Assembly (NCBI RefSeq): GCF_024189315.1
Contig: NZ_JAIZEO010000003.1
Location: 620,001 to 684,000 of the forward strand
DNA from: Halobacillus sp. A5
Lineage (GTDB): Bacteria; Bacillota; Bacilli; Bacillales; Halobacillaceae
Reading direction: 5' to 3'
Length of the DNA stretch: 64,000 bases
Shown: piece after piece, positions 35,897 to 44,922 of the stretch
Layout of the letters: each line of letters opens with the position of its first letter
Numbering within the stretch: position 1 is the first letter of the stretch
Notes under the pieces: generated by a model
The model's database searches: none
The model's input: only the letters and a program-made list of their open reading frames with translations
What the model was told of the DNA's origin: nothing
Made by a program: the position numbers and the translations under genes

Positions 35897-36163
35897 CTAT
35901 AAATATTGATCCAGGCAGTTCCTTAGTTCATCGGCCTGCATCTCACTGATATGAAATACTTGCTCCAGGTGCCCTTTTTCATGTAAAGTTCTATGATTCA
36001 GAGAAAAATTATGGTTGCCCAGCAAGTCAACAACTAAAGTATCTTCTTTTAAGTAATCAGCTTTTAAGAAGGCGAATTCAAACCGTCTTCCACTAGCAGA
36101 GAAATTTATAAAACGGGTAAAAGCCTGTTCTTGCTGATCTGTAATAACTTTAATTTCACTCAT
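35897..36163 (-). CDS. DUF3055-like small protein
   Basis: An 88-residue soluble protein. The layout TRFINFSASGRRFEFAFLKADYLKEDTLVVDLLGNHNFSL...HLEQVFHISEMQADELRNCL fits the DUF3055 family (about 90 residues, beta-rich with a C-terminal helix). Function unknown. It is monocistronic, starts after aggagt, and runs divergently from yutE. Confidence 0.7.
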   Translation of the reverse strand: MSEIKVITDQQEQAFTRFINFSASGRRFEFAFLKADYLKEDTLVVDLLGNHNFSLNHRTLHEKGHLEQVFHISEMQADELRNCLDQYL

Positions 36164-36216
36164 TCTAAATACTCCTTTTCGTTCAAATATTTTATAAAGT
36201 GATAGGAGGAAATTTA

Positions 36217-36684
36217 ATGTACTTTGTTAACCGCCAGCATATTGAAAATATCTTACAATACATGGAACAAATAGTAGGAGAGCAGCCAAAGCATTCCACT
36301 GAGACACTTGCAGATTGTTTACTGTTAGAACGCATCACACATGTAGTTATCGAAGCCATTATCGACACAGGGAATCAAATGATCGATGGATTTATTATGC
36401 GTGATCCGGGGAGCTATGAAGATATTATTGACATCCTCACTGATGAAAAAGTACTGCCAATGAGCCAAATGAATAACTATAAAGAATTCATAAGACTAAG
36501 AAAATCTGTCGTCCAGCAATACACGACAGTGAATCATCAAGAGATTATGACCGTATGGGAGAAAGTTTATGATATCCTTCAGCAATTTCCGCGTCTTATA
36601 AGAGAATATTTAGACGAGGAACTTGGTCCAGTATCTGCCTTTACAAAAGATGGAGTGAATAAAGAAAAAGATGAAAAACTATAA
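36217..36684 (+). CDS. yutE: HepT-like (DUF86) protein YutE
   Basis: The 155-residue helical protein of the DUF86/HepT-like family is similar in length and position to YutE. HepT proteins with an RX4-6H motif can be RNases of toxin-antitoxin pairs, but no MntA-type antitoxin adjoins here, so a toxin role is not supported. ATG 36217 has a taggagga site. The gene overlaps yutF by 14 bases. Confidence 0.82.
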   Translation: MYFVNRQHIENILQYMEQIVGEQPKHSTETLADCLLLERITHVVIEAIIDTGNQMIDGFIMRDPGSYEDIIDILTDEKVLPMSQMNNYKEFIRLRKSVVQQYTTVNHQEIMTVWEKVYDILQQFPRLIREYLDEELGPVSAFTKDGVNKEKDEKL

Positions 36685-37447
36685 AGCATATCTAATTGAC
36701 TTGGACGGCACAATGTACAGAGGGAATGAACGAATCGCCGGTGCTGCAGAATTTATAGATGAATTAAACCGCTTTTCCATTCCTCATTTATTTATAACGA
36801 ATAATTCTTCTTCCAACCCCGAGGAAGTTGCTTCCAAACTAACGGATATGCAAATAAAAGCAGAGAAAGAACAGATCTTTACTTCAAGTATGGCTACTGC
36901 AAGGTATATTCATACAAAAAATCCTGATTCAAAAGCCTATGTGATCGGAGAACAAGGGCTCTTTGACGCGTTAGCAAAAGAAAACATTGAAATTGTTACC
37001 CACTCCGCTGATTACGTCGTAATGGGGATAGACCGATTTATCACGTATGAAAAGTTAGCAGAAGCGTGCCTGCAAATAAGAAATGGTGCCTCGTTTATTA
37101 GTACGAATAAAGATAAAGCGATTCCGACCGAAAGGGGGCTTGTGCCCGGGAATGGAGCTTTAACATCAGTTGTGGCCGTCAGTACCGGGGTAGAGCCTGT
37201 TTATATAGGGAAACCAGAGCCGATTATTATGGAGCAGGCGATTCAAAAGCTTGGTGTTCCTAAAGAGGAAATTTTAATGGTGGGCGATAATTATCAAACT
37301 GATATATTAGCAGGCTTACGTGCAAATGTAGATACGTTAATGGTGGAAACAGGGGTAAGTTCGTATGTAAGCATTAAAGAAAACCATCAACAGCCCACCT
37401 ATTTAGTGGGAAGCCTGGAAGAGTGGAAAATCCACAAGGTGCTCTAA
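36671..37447 (+). CDS. yutF: HAD-superfamily (class IIA) phosphatase YutF
   Basis: The 258-residue HAD hydrolase has the nucleophile motif DLDGT (10-14), LFITNNSS, a C2-type cap and motif IV GDNYQTDILAG. It belongs to the NagD/AraL-like subgroup that dephosphorylates small sugar phosphates or nucleotides; the substrate is unknown. It overlaps yutE by 14 bases. Its last codons form the left arm of a terminator. Confidence 0.9.
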   Translation: MKNYKAYLIDLDGTMYRGNERIAGAAEFIDELNRFSIPHLFITNNSSSNPEEVASKLTDMQIKAEKEQIFTSSMATARYIHTKNPDSKAYVIGEQGLFDALAKENIEIVTHSADYVVMGIDRFITYEKLAEACLQIRNGASFISTNKDKAIPTERGLVPGNGALTSVVAVSTGVEPVYIGKPEPIIMEQAIQKLGVPKEEILMVGDNYQTDILAGLRANVDTLMVETGVSSYVSIKENHQQPTYLVGSLEEWKIHKVL

Positions 37448-37470
37448 TAGCTTTACCTTGTGAATTTTTT
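37433..37470 (+). terminator. Terminator overlapping the end of yutF
   Basis: cacaaggt (last codons of yutF) pairs with accttgtg (37455-37462), followed by a T run. Confidence 0.75.
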
Positions 37471-37940
37471 TAAAATGGTTAAGTTGTGAATAGTGAGGTA
37501 AAAAACAAGCTGACTCCGTATTCATTTATGAGCTCCTGGTATATATCCAGAACACTCAGTTTCGGCATTGGGGCCCGGAAATAACTCATTTACCTGCAGG
37601 GGAGCATCAGACTCTGCCTGGTCGTGAACATTCTCTCTGTGGACTGTGTCTTGCTCCTTTATACGCTATAATAAGTAAGGACCAAAAAATATTGTTGTGA
37701 ACAATAGGTGGATGCCAATAAATAAGTTACAGACCACTCCAGTCTTTTCCTGTTCACAGTAATATCCCCAGTGAATGCAATTATTACTGTATAAACGAAT
37801 GGACTTGTATCGAAGCTTAAGTAGCCGGGTGTACGTGCGAGTATTTCTTTTTTTACATTCGCTACATTTTCCGATCCATTCATTTGTTGTTATTATCTTA
37901 CAATTATTCACGAGGTTATGAAGGAATGGTTTCAATGATG
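37471..37940. other. 470-base gap between yutF and yutG, possible gene relic
   Basis: No intact gene is visible. On the minus strand an open frame at 37522-37665 encodes 47 residues (including DAPLQVNELFPGPNAETECSG) with a gene-like composition but no ATG, GTG or TTG. Two other minus frames at 37659-37935 lack ribosome sites. This could be the remains of a lost gene. Confidence 0.4.
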
Positions 37941-37968
37941 AAAAAAAACCACGCAGGAAATTGCGTGG
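37941..37968 (-). terminator. Terminator of yutG
   Basis: The stem ccacgca/tgcgtgg is preceded on the plus strand by eight A, the U tract of the minus transcript. Confidence 0.88.
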
Positions 37969-37976
37969 CTTACCAA

Positions 37977-38483
37977 TTAATATTCGTCACCTACAGCGCT
38001 GTGAGCTAATCGGCTTGACGCAGCAGCAGCTATAGCTCCTACAATATCGTCTAAAAATGTGTGACATTGCCCGGAGGACTTATCATTAAGTTTTTGTAGT
38101 ATGCCAGGTTTCTGTTTGTCAATGTACCCATAGTTTGTAAAGCCTATAGAACCGTACACATTTACAATCGAAAACGCTATGATTTCATCAACTCCATAAA
38201 GGCCTTCGTCTGCTGCTATTGTGGATTGAAGAGGCTCTTCAAGGTTATTTTTCTCGGCTAACACATCGAGCTGGATACCAGTGATAATAGCATTTTGTAC
38301 TTCTCGTTTCTTCAGAACTTGATGAACATTAAACCGGCAGTCTTCCATTGTTAAGTCAGGATGATATTTAGATTGTAAGTAATGAACTAATTCGGCCATA
38401 TCATCTATGGTCACGCCTCTTTCTATCAGCCAGTCTCTGGCTTTCTTTTCAAGCGTACTAACTTTACGATTTTCGTCTCTCAC
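37977..38483 (-). CDS. yutG: Phosphatidylglycerophosphatase A-like protein YutG
   Basis: A 168-residue protein of the PgpA-like family found in bacilli without clear membrane helices. The catalytic-site pattern YGVDEIIAFSIVNVYGSIG...HTFLDDIVGAIAAAASSR keeps the conserved DE and FLDD acidic residues. It may dephosphorylate phosphatidylglycerol phosphate or another substrate. GTG 38483 is chosen: aagggaggg lies eight bases upstream. Length agrees with YutG. Confidence 0.82.
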   Translation of the reverse strand: MRDENRKVSTLEKKARDWLIERGVTIDDMAELVHYLQSKYHPDLTMEDCRFNVHQVLKKREVQNAIITGIQLDVLAEKNNLEEPLQSTIAADEGLYGVDEIIAFSIVNVYGSIGFTNYGYIDKQKPGILQKLNDKSSGQCHTFLDDIVGAIAAAASSRLAHSAVGDEY

Positions 38484-38716
38484 TCTGATGCCCTCCCTTA
38501 AGTACGTCAACACTTAAACTTCTTACAAGATGAAAAGCGATAATAGTATTATACCAGAAGTGTATTACAGTTTTCTAAAATTGTGTTATCCGCTTACAAA
38601 GCTTTATAATTAAGATATATTAATAATTGGATGATGTTTTTATATGCCGCTAGTCAGCTAAGTTTCAACGATTATGTTTAGTCGAATTCTATAATTAAAA
38701 GCAGAGAGGTGAAAGC

Positions 38717-39685
38717 ATGGAGAAACCATATATTTTCATAACAAGAAAACTTCCCGAGAACCTTATAGAAGAATTCAGGGAGCAATTTGATATTAAAATG
38801 TGGGAGAGTGAAGACCAGCCTGTTCCACGGAAGGTATTAGAGGATGAGGCTGTGAAAGCGCAAGGCTTATTAACTATGCTGACGGATCAAGTAGATGAAG
38901 AGCTGATAAACTCTGCTGAAGACTTAAGAATTGTAGCCAATATGGCTGTAGGATATGACAATATAGACGTAGAGGCAGCTAAAAAGTATAATGTTACAGT
39001 TACAAATACACCGGAGGTTTTAACAGACACGACAGCTGATTTAACTTTCACTTTATTATTGACTGCCGCAAGACGTATAGTTGAAGCGGTTGATTACGTA
39101 AAGGGCGGAGAGTGGGGGCCATGGTCTCCTTTTCTGCTGGCTGGTTCAGATGTCCATCATAAAAAGTTGGGTATCATTGGTATGGGCCGAATAGGAGAGG
39201 CCGTAGCTAAACGTGCATTAGGGTTTGATATGGACGTCGTTTACTATAATAGATCAAGGAAGGAAGAGGTGGAGAAGAAATTAAATATACGCTATGAAGA
39301 GTGGTCAGAGTTAATTGCATCCTCTGATTACGTTATATGTCTTGTACCTTTAACAGATCAAACAAAACACTTATTTAATAATCAGGCTTTTAAGGAAATG
39401 AAGGACAGTGCGATCTTTGTTAATGCCTCAAGAGGTCCTGTCGTAAATGAACAGCATTTGCTGGAGGCATTGCGAGCGGGGGAAATTCGTGGAGCTGGAT
39501 TAGATGTGTTTGAAGAAGAACCGATTTCTTCGGCTCATCCACTGCTTGCAATGGACAATGTCGTCTGCCTGCCTCACATTGGCTCTGCAAGTACCGAGAC
39601 GAGAGAAGCAATGATCGAATTAAGTTTGAAAAATTTGGAAGGTCATTTACTTGGAAACGGAGCATTAACTCCCGTTTATTCATAA
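38717..39685 (+). CDS. 2-hydroxyacid dehydrogenase (glyoxylate/D-glycerate type)
   Basis: The 322-residue NAD(P)-dependent D-2-hydroxyacid dehydrogenase has the Rossmann motif LGIIGMGRIGEAVAKRA, catalytic Arg in NASRGPVVNE, Glu in DVFEEEP and His in LPHIGSAS. Overall resemblance is to glyoxylate/hydroxypyruvate reductases (GyaR/YvcT type). It is monocistronic, starts after gagaggtgaa, and faces the YutI gene convergently. Confidence 0.9.
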   Translation: MEKPYIFITRKLPENLIEEFREQFDIKMWESEDQPVPRKVLEDEAVKAQGLLTMLTDQVDEELINSAEDLRIVANMAVGYDNIDVEAAKKYNVTVTNTPEVLTDTTADLTFTLLLTAARRIVEAVDYVKGGEWGPWSPFLLAGSDVHHKKLGIIGMGRIGEAVAKRALGFDMDVVYYNRSRKEEVEKKLNIRYEEWSELIASSDYVICLVPLTDQTKHLFNNQAFKEMKDSAIFVNASRGPVVNEQHLLEALRAGEIRGAGLDVFEEEPISSAHPLLAMDNVVCLPHIGSASTETREAMIELSLKNLEGHLLGNGALTPVYS

Positions 39686-39716
39686 AAAATCCGTACACAA
39701 TATACGTGTACGGATT
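39682..39716 (-). terminator. Terminator of the YutI gene
   Basis: The stem atccgtacac/gtgtacggat carries the A run on its left (a T tract for the minus strand). Confidence 0.82.
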
Positions 39717-39732
39717 GGCTGTAAGACCTATT

Positions 39733-39960
39733 TTAGAAAACCTGTTCTACTTCGTAAATCCCAGGCACTTCTTGAGCTAGAGCACGTTCAATGCCTGCTT
39801 TAAGAGTAATAGTAGAACTTGGGCAGTTACCACATGCTCCCATAAGGCGCAGGCGTACAATGCCATCTTCAACGTCAACAAGTTCTACGTCCCCGCCGTC
39901 ACGAAGTAAAAATGGGCGAAGTTTATTAAGTACTTCTTGAACTTGAGCTTCCATGTTCAA
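39733..39960 (-). CDS. yutI: NifU-domain Fe-S carrier YutI
   Basis: A 75-residue protein equal to the C-terminal NifU domain, with the cluster-binding motif GACGNCPSS (two Cys). It accepts Fe-S clusters from SUF and delivers them to targets. It is short, like B. subtilis YutI. The ATG follows gaaaggggaag on the minus strand. It lies near the other Fe-S carrier, YutM, at 40893. Confidence 0.93.
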   Translation of the reverse strand: MNMEAQVQEVLNKLRPFLLRDGGDVELVDVEDGIVRLRLMGACGNCPSSTITLKAGIERALAQEVPGIYEVEQVF

Positions 39961-40116
39961 TCTTCCCCTTTCGTTATTCTTATTATAAATCGAATTTATT
40001 AAAAAATCTATTCATGTCTCACTAAATTTTAAATTGAGAACCATTTTCATTTTAACTTTTTTTTGAAGTTTTGTAAACTTGATGTATCAATAAAGAAGGT
40101 AACAGGGGGATTCCAT

Positions 40117-40443
40117 GTGAAAGATAAAGTGCAAATTACTGTTTATGGAGCGGAGCAAAAGTGCGCAAGCTGTGTAAATGCACCAGGGTCTAAGGAAACG
40201 TATGAATGGCTGCAGGCTGCAATTCGAAGAAAATACCCGGAAGAACATTTATCTTATCGATATGTTGATATATTTAAAGCTCCACACGATTCGTCTGATC
40301 AAGATTATGTAAACCAGATTATGGAGGATGACTTATTTTATCCTTTAGTTCTTGTTAATGGCGAAATTGCGGGAGAAGGTAATCCAAGATTAAAAGACGT
40401 TTATACCAGCTTAGAAAAAAATGGTATTCGCCCTTTAGCGTAA
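40117..40443 (+). CDS. yuzD: YuzD family protein (thioredoxin-like)
   Basis: The 108-residue protein (exactly the YuzD length) has a thioredoxin-like fold with ITVYGAEQKCASCVNAPGSKETYEWLQAAI: a CxxC motif near the N-terminus. Its role is unknown, but it is consistently linked with YutI and the NADH dehydrogenase locus. GTG 40117 follows caggggga; the frame is open upstream without any ribosome site. Confidence 0.85.
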   Translation: MKDKVQITVYGAEQKCASCVNAPGSKETYEWLQAAIRRKYPEEHLSYRYVDIFKAPHDSSDQDYVNQIMEDDLFYPLVLVNGEIAGEGNPRLKDVYTSLEKNGIRPLA

Positions 40444-40531
40444 TATTCTTTGTTAACCTTACCAATATATGTTGAAAAATGATATTATTATGTATGAACT
40501 GGGGTTTCATCCGGGTTAAAGAGGTGAGAGG

Positions 40532-40768
40532 ATGAATCCATTAATTGAGTTTTGTGTGAACAATTTAATCAGCGGCTCTGATGTAGCAATGGAAGAGCTT
40601 GAGAAAGATCCAGATTTAGATGTCGTGGAATACGGCTGTTTAAGTCACTGCGGCATTTGTTCACAAGGTTTGTTTGCTTTAGTAAACGGAGAACGAGTAA
40701 TGGCTGATACTGCTGATGAGCTTGTTTCTAATATATATCAACACCTGGAGGAGAACCCCCTGTTTTAA
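40532..40768 (+). CDS. yuzB: YuzB (DUF1450) protein
   Basis: The 78-residue protein of the DUF1450 family has the conserved [27 protein letters not shown] block containing three cysteines. The fold resembles thioredoxin-like ferredoxins; function unknown. It starts after aagaggtgagag and is closed by a strong hairpin. Confidence 0.88.
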   Translation: MNPLIEFCVNNLISGSDVAMEELEKDPDLDVVEYGCLSHCGICSQGLFALVNGERVMADTADELVSNIYQHLEENPLF

Positions 40769-40785
40769 GCGCAGATCGGCTTTTC

Positions 40786-40817
40786 ACCTATGCAGCGGCA
40801 GCTGCATAGGTTTATTT
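40786..40817 (+). terminator. Terminator after yuzB
   Basis: A perfect 11-bp stem acctatgcagc/gctgcataggt with a 4-base loop, then ttattta. Confidence 0.88.
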
Positions 40818-40833
40818 AGTATAGTCTATTTAT

Positions 40834-40862
40834 TTGATAAAAAGAATGACAGTTAGTATACT
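40834..40862 (+). promoter_or_regulatory. SigA promoter of yutM
   Basis: TTGATA, 17-base spacer, TATACT, 31 bases before the yutM ATG. Confidence 0.8.
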
Positions 40863-40892
40863 TTTAGTAACGAATGAAAGGAGAGTCTTATC

Positions 40893-41255
40893 ATGATTCT
40901 TAATATTACAGATGCGGCCAATCACCAGATTCAGCAGATGGTAAAAGAAGAAGAATCTACAAACGTCAGCCTTCGTTTCGGTGTGAAAGGCGGCGGATGC
41001 AGTGGATTGTCGTATGCCATGGGTTTTGAAGATGACATTAATGAAGAATTAGATACGATAGAAGAACACAATGGAATTCCAGTGGTCATTCGAACGCAGG
41101 ATATTCCGATCATTGAAGGTACAAAAATCGACTTTAAACAAAATATGATGGGCGGCGGGTTTACGATCGATAATCCGAATGCCATTGTATCGTGCGGCTG
41201 CGGATCTTCTTTTAAAACAGCTACCAATGAAGGAACGCCGGATCCAAACTGTTAA
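40893..41255 (+). CDS. yutM: A-type Fe-S carrier (HesB/IscA/ErpA family) YutM
   Basis: A 120-residue A-type carrier with the three cluster cysteines in GGGCSGLSYAMGF and CGCGSSF. It transfers [4Fe-4S] clusters to apo-proteins. It is monocistronic with its own promoter and a bidirectional terminator shared with yumC. Confidence 0.95.
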   Translation: MILNITDAANHQIQQMVKEEESTNVSLRFGVKGGGCSGLSYAMGFEDDINEELDTIEEHNGIPVVIRTQDIPIIEGTKIDFKQNMMGGGFTIDNPNAIVSCGCGSSFKTATNEGTPDPNC

Positions 41256-41260
41256 AGAAA

Positions 41261-41298
41261 AAAACTCCTCCATCCTGACTCCAGGATGGAGGAGTTTT
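41261..41298. terminator. Bidirectional terminator between yutM and yumC
   Basis: A perfect 17-bp stem aaaactcctccatcctg/caggatggaggagtttt with a 4-base loop. Confidence 0.95.
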
Positions 41299-41301
41299 AT
41301 T

Positions 41302-42288
41302 TTAGGAAAACATGCTGGTGGAATGCTTAGGCTGCACCCGGGCATCTGGATCCATATAAGCTTTAGCGTTATTTACTGCTGTTGGACCTTCTCCAAATCC
41401 GGAAGCAATTAATTTTACTTTCCCAGGATACGTACAGATATCTCCAGCGGCGTAAATCCCCTTAATGTTGGTTTCCATTTTCGAATTAACTACAATACTG
41501 TTCTTTTCAATTTCTAGTTCCCATTCTTTAATTGGCCCCAGAGAAGAAATAAATCCATAATTAACGATAACTTCATCTACATCAATTGTTTTTATTTCAT
41601 CACCTTTTACTTTATGAAGTTCAACTTGGTTGATCCGGTGATCTCCCGTCATCGTCTCAGGAGTGTAGGGCGTTAGTAAATTAACCTTAGAGTTATTTAA
41701 TTGTTCAACGCTGTGTTCATGGGCTCTAAACTTGTCACGTCTATGGACAAGATGAACCTGTTTGGCGATAGGTTCCAGCATTAATGCCCAGTCTACTGCA
41801 GAATCTCCGCCTCCGCAGATCATTACATTTTTGTCGGCAAATTTATTCATGTCGTCTACATAGTAATGAAGGTTCGTATTTTCGAATTTCTCTGTATCCG
41901 CAATTTTTAAGCGTCTCGGTTGAAACGCTCCATTTCCGGCTGTAACCACTATCGTCTTAGTATAGTGTACTTCTTTGTTAGTTGTCAGCTTAAAGGAGTT
42001 GTCCTCCAGTCTTTCAATGGTTTGAACTTCCTGCTCTAATGATACCGCAGGTTCAAATGCTAATGCCTGTTCTTTTAAATTGTCCACTAACTCCTGAGCC
42101 CCTACTCTTGGAAAACCCGCAACGTCAAATATATATTTTTCAGGGTAGAGAGCTGATAGCTGACCACCCAGGTGAGGTAAGCTTTCAATAATTTTAACAC
42201 TGGCCTGGCGCATACCACCATAGAAAGCTGTGAATAATCCGGTGGGACCGCCGCCAATAACCGTAATGTCGTAAACTTTATCGCTCAT
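41302..42288 (-). CDS. yumC: Ferredoxin/flavodoxin-NADP+ reductase YumC
   Basis: The 328-residue thioredoxin-reductase-like FNR (FNR2 class) lacks the CxxC of thioredoxin reductase. FAD motif [17 protein letters not shown] is near the N-terminus, the NADPH motif [12 protein letters not shown] is in the middle, and the C-terminal [17 protein letters not shown] caps the flavin. It moves electrons between NADPH and ferredoxin or flavodoxin. ATG 42288 has taggggg nine bases upstream; ATG 42294 is closer. Divergent from yumB. Confidence 0.93.
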   Translation of the reverse strand: MSDKVYDITVIGGGPTGLFTAFYGGMRQASVKIIESLPHLGGQLSALYPEKYIFDVAGFPRVGAQELVDNLKEQALAFEPAVSLEQEVQTIERLEDNSFKLTTNKEVHYTKTIVVTAGNGAFQPRRLKIADTEKFENTNLHYYVDDMNKFADKNVMICGGGDSAVDWALMLEPIAKQVHLVHRRDKFRAHEHSVEQLNNSKVNLLTPYTPETMTGDHRINQVELHKVKGDEIKTIDVDEVIVNYGFISSLGPIKEWELEIEKNSIVVNSKMETNIKGIYAAGDICTYPGKVKLIASGFGEGPTAVNNAKAYMDPDARVQPKHSTSMFS

Positions 42289-42372
42289 AATCATTGTCCC
42301 CCTATTAAAATTCAAATTACACTTTTTCTATTCTATCATAAAAAAGCGTACGATGAGGAGAGAAGATAAAGG

Positions 42373-42384
42373 GAAAGCGCTTTC
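42373..42384. promoter_or_regulatory. cre-like palindrome
   Basis: gaaagcgctttc is a perfect 12-base palindrome resembling a CcpA site, though two positions of the full consensus differ. It lies between yumC and yumB. Confidence 0.35.
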
Positions 42385-42533
42385 TAATTGTTTAAAAATT
42401 TAAACTTTTCGGATAAAACGACAAAGGGTTGAAAATATAAAAAAAAACGTCTAATATTGACACTAGAAAACATTTAACGATTTTGTGACAGAAATATATA
42501 CGAAACGACAGGCTCTTTTTTTATGCAGGATTG

Positions 42534-42549
42534 TGTGAAACGAGTCACA
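42534..42549. promoter_or_regulatory. Rex-type operator upstream of yumB
   Basis: TGTGAA-ACGA-GTCACA matches the Rex consensus TGTGAANNNNTTCACA at all but one position and lies 36 bases before the yumB ATG. Rex senses the NADH/NAD ratio and represses NADH dehydrogenase genes in B. subtilis. Confidence 0.7.
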
Positions 42550-42584
42550 AGGAAACAAATTAAATAGAGATGGAAGTGATAAGG

Positions 42585-43805
42585 ATGAAAAACCCTAATA
42601 TTGTCATTCTTGGTGCTGGTTACGGCGGAATTATGACAGCAGTGAAATTACAGAAGAGCCTTGGACCTAATGAAGCCAATATTACTCTAGTAAATAAGCA
42701 CAGCTATCATTATCAGACAACTTGGCTTCATGAGAATGCAGCTGGAACGCTTCATCATGATCGTACGCGCATCAATATTAAAGATGTTGTGAATACGAGT
42801 CAGGTTAATTTTGTTCAGGATACAGTGGCCAGTATTCTTCCTGAAGAGAAGAAGGTTGTCCTTGAAAACGGAGAGCTTTCTTATGATTATTTAGTTATTG
42901 GTCTTGGGTTTGAAGCGGCAACATTTGGAATTCCAGGTCTTAAAGAACATGCCTATACGATTAACAGTATTAATAGTGCCCGTCTGCTTCGCCAGCACAT
43001 TGAATATAACTTTGCAAAATATAATAATGAGGCCGCTCCTAAAGAAGAGCGTTTGAACATTGTTGTCGGCGGTGCCGGATTCACTGGTATAGAGTTTGTA
43101 GGTGAGCTTGCTAATCGCATACCTGAACTGTGCAAAGAATATGACATCCCCCGTGAAAAAGTTCGTATCATTAACGTTGAAGCGGCACCAACAGCACTTC
43201 CAGGGTTTGATCCTGAACTTGTAGAGTATGCGATGAACTCTCTTGAAGCAAGAGGTGTAGAATTCAAAATTGGTGCTATGATTAAAGAAGTTACTGAAAA
43301 CAAGCTGGTATTTGAAAAAGATGAGCAGCGTGAAGAGATTGCAACAAACACAGTTGTATGGGCTGCAGGGGTGAGAGGTAACTCTCTTGTTGAAGAATCA
43401 GGATTCGAAGCAAACCGCGGCCGTATGCCGGTTGAGCCGGATTTAAGAAGCAAGCAGTACCCTGAAGTATTTATCGTAGGGGATTGTGCTCTTATCTTTA
43501 ACGAAGAAACAGAGCGCCCTTACCCGCCGACAGCCCAGATCGCTATTCAAATGGCTGAAAATACAGCAGCGAACCTTACAAAACTGGTGAAAGGGGACGA
43601 CCACATCGAACCGTTTAAACCAGATTTGAAAGGTACAGTCGCTTCTTTAGGACATAATGACGCCATTGGAGTAGTATTTGATGATAAGAAGTTGTTTGGG
43701 TGGTCTGCAACGGCAATGAAAAAAGTCATTGATAACAGATATCTTCTTAAACTAGGCGGTCCTAGTTTACTACTGAAAAAAGGAAAGCTGAATTTCTTTA
43801 AATAA
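42585..43805 (+). CDS. yumB: Type II NADH dehydrogenase-like protein YumB
   Basis: The 406-residue NDH-2 family flavoprotein (same length as YumB) has FAD motif [20 protein letters not shown] motif [16 protein letters not shown], and FAD-binding IVGDCALIF and [13 protein letters not shown]. It oxidises NADH and reduces menaquinone at the membrane surface without pumping protons. ATG 42585 has ggaagtgat upstream. Rex-like operator in the leader. Confidence 0.93.
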   Translation: MKNPNIVILGAGYGGIMTAVKLQKSLGPNEANITLVNKHSYHYQTTWLHENAAGTLHHDRTRINIKDVVNTSQVNFVQDTVASILPEEKKVVLENGELSYDYLVIGLGFEAATFGIPGLKEHAYTINSINSARLLRQHIEYNFAKYNNEAAPKEERLNIVVGGAGFTGIEFVGELANRIPELCKEYDIPREKVRIINVEAAPTALPGFDPELVEYAMNSLEARGVEFKIGAMIKEVTENKLVFEKDEQREEIATNTVVWAAGVRGNSLVEESGFEANRGRMPVEPDLRSKQYPEVFIVGDCALIFNEETERPYPPTAQIAIQMAENTAANLTKLVKGDDHIEPFKPDLKGTVASLGHNDAIGVVFDDKKLFGWSATAMKKVIDNRYLLKLGGPSLLLKKGKLNFFK

Positions 43806-43816
43806 AGGAAGATGAG

Positions 43817-43852
43817 AAAAGCAAAGACAGCTGGTCTGTCTTTGCTTTTTTA
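43817..43852 (+). terminator. Terminator after yumB
   Basis: A 14-bp stem aaaagcaaagacag/ctgtctttgctttt with a 5-base loop and T tail. Confidence 0.93.
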
Positions 43853-43871
43853 AAAGTAGGGGGATCTTCTC

Positions 43872-44189
43872 TTGAATATTGTACAATTTGCTGTTTCCAT
43901 GCTTCTGTTTTTTGTGCTCTTTTTTGGTATTGGATTTTTATTAAATATGATTTTGCGTTCTTCCTGGATCATGGCTTTCACCTATCCCGTAATCGTTTTA
44001 CTTATTGTCGATAATTTCAAATCCAGCTTATACTTTACCAATCCCTCAGAAGCCTTTACTACTGTACTTGGATTGCTGGCAAATTTAAAAGCTGTGGATA
44101 TAGTTATTTTATCAAGTGGGTTTATAGGTACCATTGCCGCGGGTTTAGTAATTAGGTGGCTTAGAAAGAATGGCTATCAAATGTTTTAA
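43872..44189 (+). CDS. yuiB: Small membrane protein YuiB
   Basis: A 105-residue integral membrane protein with three hydrophobic segments (about 5-28, 33-50 and 78-97). The length equals B. subtilis YuiB, which occupies the same place after yumB. It starts with TTG after taggggga. Function unknown. Confidence 0.82.
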   Translation: MNIVQFAVSMLLFFVLFFGIGFLLNMILRSSWIMAFTYPVIVLLIVDNFKSSLYFTNPSEAFTTVLGLLANLKAVDIVILSSGFIGTIAAGLVIRWLRKNGYQMF

Positions 44190-44257
44190 CCACTGAGCTA
44201 GAAGTTGAATAGGAAGTAGATCCATTGGACATGATGAACATCGAGAGGTGATTCATC

Positions 44258-44887
44258 ATGTTTTTAATTTTAAAGAGGCTCACTTTGTGTCTTCTGTTTA
44301 TTGCGGCTGCTTATAGTACGTGGTACAGCATCTCAAATGTATCAATTAAAGATCTAAATGAGTGGTTTGCAAGTAAAGAAAGGGAAAAAGAGCGGGTAAA
44401 CTATCATACTTCCATTGAACAGGCAGCAGCTGCACAATCGGCAGTCGATCCAGGTTTAAAAGATGTATTAGACTTGAATCAGTATCCTTCACATAAAGTT
44501 ACAGCTACAGGGTACACCGCAGGATATGAATCAACTGGTAAAAATGAAGACCATCCTGCGTATGGTATCACTTATTCCGGGGTAGAAGTTACCCGGGATT
44601 TATATTCTACAATTGCTGCAGACCCTGAAGTTTTTCCTATAGGTACTGTTCTCTTCATACCTGGCTATGGATATGGTGTCGTTGCGGACACGGGATCTGC
44701 GATTAAAGGGAACAGGCTTGATTTATATTATCCTTCGGTAGACGCTGTTTATAATAATTGGGGAAAGCAGGACCTTGAGGTTTATGTAATTGAAAAGGGA
44801 GACGGAACTTTACAGCAGGAAGACCTCATTCATTACAATGACAACGATACTTTGGAAGTGTATAGAGAATCGATCTTAAACGAATAA
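44258..44887 (+). CDS. yuiC: 3D-domain protein YuiC (Sps-type)
   Basis: A 209-residue protein with one N-terminal membrane anchor or signal (about 5-27) and a C-terminal 3D domain named for three aspartates: [23 protein letters not shown]. The fold is the MltA-type double-psi beta barrel. In B. subtilis YuiC is a stationary-phase survival protein acting on peptidoglycan as a lytic transglycosylase. It starts after gagaggtg. Confidence 0.9.
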   Translation: MFLILKRLTLCLLFIAAAYSTWYSISNVSIKDLNEWFASKEREKERVNYHTSIEQAAAAQSAVDPGLKDVLDLNQYPSHKVTATGYTAGYESTGKNEDHPAYGITYSGVEVTRDLYSTIAADPEVFPIGTVLFIPGYGYGVVADTGSAIKGNRLDLYYPSVDAVYNNWGKQDLEVYVIEKGDGTLQQEDLIHYNDNDTLEVYRESILNE

Positions 44888-44922
44888 AATCCGGTCTTTA
44901 TTTAAAATAAAGCCGGATTTTC
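44886..44922. terminator. Bidirectional terminator between yuiC and yuiD
   Basis: The stem aaaatccgg-ctttat/ataaag-ccggatttt (one bulged T) is flanked by A and T runs. Confidence 0.88.

Noticed and set aside
36217-36684. YutE (HepT-like fold) as a toxin of a HEPN/MNT toxin-antitoxin pair
   Set aside because: No nucleotidyltransferase antitoxin gene adjoins, and the locus matches the housekeeping yutE-yutF order.
37666-37935. Minus-strand frame with GKCSEC...CIHWGYYC, resembling a zinc ribbon
   Set aside because: TTG start, no Shine-Dalgarno, and two overlapping minus frames of equal quality; no family recognised.
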